NCBI GenBank assembly: GCA_027604685.1
Contig: JADHYX010000138.1
Coordinates: 17,949-51,573 of the forward strand
DNA from: Lobulomyces angularis
Taxonomy: Eukaryota; Chytridiomycota; Chytridiomycetes; Lobulomycetales; Lobulomycetaceae
Length of the DNA stretch: 33,625 nucleotides
Reading direction: 5' to 3'
Shown: one piece after another, positions 31,347-33,625 of the stretch
Numbering within the stretch: the stretch's first letter is position 1
How the letters are laid out: every line of letters starts with the position of its first letter
Position numbers and translations under genes: made by a program
The notes under the pieces: generated by a model
The model's input: the letters and a program-made list of their open reading frames with translations, nothing else
The model's database searches: none
Told to the model about the DNA's origin: nothing

Positions 31347-31960
31347 AGGGAATTTTAATGAAGTTTTTTTAATTTTTTTTTTTAATAAAATAGATGGACT
31401 TTAATTATAGTTTTTTTAATTTTTTTTTTTTTTATTAATAAAATAGAAGGATTTTATCTTGAATTTTTTAATTATTTTAATTAAAAAGAAATAAAATAAT
31501 TTAAAAATAAAATAAAATAAAAACAAAAAAAATGAAACTTTGCACATTTTACCACTTTCAACAAAAAAAACCTAAACAAAAACCAACTTCCATCCAAACT
31601 AAAACTCTATCAAGTTTTTTGAATCCAAATATGCCAAACACAAGGATAAATTTGAATTAAACAAAAAGAAATTTCTTATTATTTCTTATTTTTTTATATA
31701 TTTTATTTTTACATTTGTTGATTATAATTTAAATACCCACCCATTTGCACTTTAATTTATTTTTTTTTTCTAAACTTTATTTATATATATTATTTTTATT
31801 TTTATTTTTTATTTTAATTTGAAAAAGAAGAAACTTAAAACTTTTTAAAATCTACTTTTTTTTTTTTTTTTTGTTAAAAAAAAATCCTGGAGTAAAAAAA
31901 ATTTTACTAGAAAGTTAAAAAAAAAAAAAAATTTCAAATCCAAAAAAAAAAGAAAAAAAG
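31347..31960. other. Low-complexity A/T region, gene content unclear
   Basis: About 600 bases rich in A and T runs. It contains one 42-codon plus-strand ORF (31532-31660, starting MKLCTFYHFQQKKP) whose composition is less biased than its surroundings. It could be a first exon of the downstream Sfr1-like gene or a chance ORF. No splice connection could be established. Confidence 0.35.
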
Positions 31961-31968
31961 AAAAAAAA

Positions 31969-33344
31969 ACTTGTTATCCTTAACTTCTTTAAGCCTTCAA
32001 TCTATTCTAAATTCAAACGAACCATATTCTAAAGCAGAATTAGAACTTATCTTTTCAAAATTACAAACAATTAGTAAATCACAAGTAAAATATAAATATA
32101 TAAAATTTTTATTTTTTTTTTGTAAAGTGTTTAATTGAAAATTTGCTAAAAAAAAAATTATTAAAAAAAATCAATTTAGAAAATTTTACAATCTATACTA
32201 GAGTTGAAGTTGAAAAAGAGAATCTTGAAAATGACATAGTAACAATGGTTTGAATTTTTTTTTTAGTGAATTTTTTAAGATATTCAAATACTTTTTATGT
32301 GTACATTAACTTTTTTTTTTTCCACTTGTGACAGACTCCAATAAAAAACAAAAAATTTCAATGTAAAAATGCATTCAAATCACCATTAATAAAAAATTCG
32401 AATGATAACAACAGTCAATATAGTGGTTTTACACCAAGAAAAAAAATAAAGACATCAATATCCTCCTCCTCTTTCCAAAAGTTCACATCACCAGTGACCA
32501 GCAAAATTAAATCTTCCCCATCAAATGAGCCATTTTCCCTTGCAACAAATGATCTTTCTTTGGATTTAAAATTAAAATTGGAAAATGAAATTTTATTTTT
32601 CCGAACACAGAATAGAAAATTAACCCTTTTAAAAAGTCATCTTGATAACGTAAAATTTTTTTCCTTTTTCTTTTTTTATTATATTTCACATATTTTTTTT
32701 CTTTTATTCAAACCATTTTTATTTCGTTTTTTTATTTTTTTTTAAAGGATGAATTCAAAAAAGTTGATAATTTGATAAAAAGATGGAAAGAAGCTTCGAC
32801 AGTAAAAAACAAAAACGAAAAAATAATAAAAAAATAAAAAAAAAAAAATTTTTTTTTTAATTATTTAGTTTTTATTATTATATTATTAATTTTTTTATCT
32901 TTTTGCTAGTCTGCGTTGATTCATCTACGAGATTTGATCGGACCAAAGCAATTTGATGTTGAAGAAAACAAAAATAATAGTGCTTTTGACTCACATAACG
33001 AACATGGTTGGGAATCAAGAAGAGGTTTTTTTTTAAATTTTTTTTTTTTATATTTGAATAAAAAAAAAATCTCCATTGTTATTTTTTTTTTTTTTTTTCT
33101 CTTTCAAGGTGTAAAATTTTTTAAGGTTTTTGTAGACTCTATCAAAAGTGAGACAAAAAATGTGGATTTGACGAAATTTGTAGAAAATATTAACAATAAT
33201 GTAAAAGATTTTGATCAAGACTCTGAAAGTCAAAGTAAATATTCTCAGCTTAGAGTTTTTACTCTCAAAGAAATTTGTAACAGGTTAAATATTGATGTGA
33301 ATCTTTTAGGAAATTACAATTCAGAAGATGATAACTTTACTTGA
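31969..33344 (+). CDS. SFR1: Sfr1/Mei5-like DNA repair protein (Swi5 partner), 5' end not determined
   Basis: Exons connected by phase: LTSLSLQSILNSNEPYSK..., NFTIYTRVEVEKENL, TPIKNKKFQCKNAF (32335 onward, Ser-rich and basic), a predicted coiled coil (LDLKLKLENEILFFRTQNRK), DEFKKVDNLIKRWKEAST, SALIHLRDLIGPKQFDVEE, and the last exon ending FTLKEICNRLNIDVNLLG then YNSEDDNFT. The order coiled coil, LIKKWRxAS-like helix, C-terminal (L/I)-x-L/R-L-x-(V/I)-D-x2-LL-x-YN-x-E(D/E)-F matches the Swi5-binding core of Sfr1/Mei5 (human SFR1 ends with a very similar block). Swi5-Sfr1 stabilises Rad51/Dmc1 filaments in homologous recombination. The N-terminal half is poorly conserved in the family and fits as a DNA-binding disordered region. 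No initiator Met was found before 31980; the given start is the first clearly coding position, so an upstream exon is missing. Confidence 0.65.
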
Positions 33345-33517
33345 AAAAAAAAAACTTAATTTTTTTTTTCAAGTTACATATATGAAAAAATTTAATTTTT
33401 TTTTTTTATCATAAAGTTTTCAATTTTCTTTTTTTTAAAATACAATTTACATTTTAATAAAAAAAAACAAAAATAAAAAAAAAAAAAAAATGAAGAGATT
33501 TTTTTTTTTTATGGTAA
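33345..33517. other. A/T-rich spacer at a probable gene convergence
   Basis: Homopolymer-rich sequence after the Sfr1-like stop codon. If the last feature is right, this is a convergent 3'-3' region. No specific signal recognised. Confidence 0.3.
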
Positions 33518-33607
33518 CTACTTTAACTTTTCAATTTCATAATAATCTTTTAACAACGGAATTAATTTATACGTTGGTTTTGCATCATGTTCATGAAGAA
33601 AGTAACT
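33518..33607 (-). CDS. Possible C-terminal exon of a truncated minus-strand gene
   Basis: On the minus strand an AG acceptor-like site after T/A-rich sequence is followed by an open frame reading SYFLHEHDAKPTYKLIPLLK and then DYYEIEKLK before TAG at 33518-33520. Codon and residue composition look protein-like, unlike the neighbouring A/T-rich frames. The gene would enter from beyond the window. I do not recognise the family. The competing plus-strand frame from 33490 begins with a Phe run and is less convincing. Confidence 0.35.
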   Translation of the reverse strand, partial: SYFLHEHDAKPTYKLIPLLKDYYEIEKLK

Positions 33608-33625
33608 TTAAATTTTTTTTTATTT

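Noticed and set aside
33490..33625. Plus-strand frame starting MKRFFFFMVTT at the right end
   Set aside because: The Phe run comes from a T tract; the antisense frame has a more protein-like composition with a stop and an acceptor-like site. Not fully excluded.
1..33625. Dictyostelium-type amoeba as the source
   Set aside because: A/T content, homopolymers and DNA-PKcs would fit, but long Asn/Gln runs are missing, and the Msn2/4-like finger pair, Ubc7 details and DUF3712-like protein point to a fungus. This is an inference, not proof.

Overview
This is a eukaryotic nuclear fragment: very AT-rich, with short spliceosomal introns (GT...AG, about 31-130 nt, many with a T-run just before the acceptor), small intergenic spaces and long A/T homopolymers. 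The protein set looks fungal: a C-terminal zinc-finger pair with the fungal Msn2/4-type helix, a fungal-type Ubc7, and a DUF3712/Tag1-like membrane protein. DNA-PKcs is not known from Ascomycota such as yeasts, and the composition and compact layout are unlike Dikarya. I therefore infer an early-diverging, non-Dikarya fungus (Mucoromycota/Glomeromycotina or chytrid/Rozella grade). The species cannot be fixed from the sequence alone.

Layout. 78-14667 (-) is one giant multi-exon gene for a DNA-PKcs (PRKDC) orthologue. I could follow it in segments from the initiator Met to the FATC stop, with collinear similarity to human PRKDC throughout. 14976-16620 (-) encodes a type II membrane protein, tentatively DUF3712/Tag1-like. 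From a 176-bp divergent spacer, 16797-18542 (+) encodes an N-terminally myristoylatable leucine-rich-repeat protein. 18771-19609 (+) is a 200-aa conserved-looking protein of unknown role. 19990-20897 (+) is the UBE2G2/Ubc7 E2 enzyme. 21306-24110 (+) is a 712-aa protein carrying a bacterial-type DUF1003 membrane module fused to a long unrecognised C-terminal part. 24398-25429 (+) is an acidic protein with two ubiquitin-interacting motifs. 25718-27021 (-) is a PHYHD1-type Fe(II)/2-oxoglutarate dioxygenase. 27226-29532 (-) is DNA polymerase eta with UBZ finger and PIP-like motifs. After a 734-bp divergent spacer, 30267-31346 (+) is a two-finger C2H2 transcription factor with 12-residue tandem repeats. 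About 31980-33344 (+) is an Sfr1/Mei5-like recombination mediator. The last 100 bases probably hold the C-terminal exon of a further minus-strand gene.

Functionally, three genes act directly in DNA repair or damage tolerance: DNA-PKcs (end joining), Pol eta (translesion synthesis) and the Sfr1-like protein (Rad51 mediator). Two or three more concern ubiquitin: the E2, the UIM protein and the UBZ of Pol eta. Whether this proximity matters is unknown; no operon-like logic is expected in a fungus. The most notable items are the complete DNA-PKcs with an ABCDE-like SQ/TQ cluster and the eukaryotic DUF1003 fusion. I found no RNA genes, CRISPR arrays or transposons. Exon boundaries given here were worked out by hand from splice signals and reading-frame phase.
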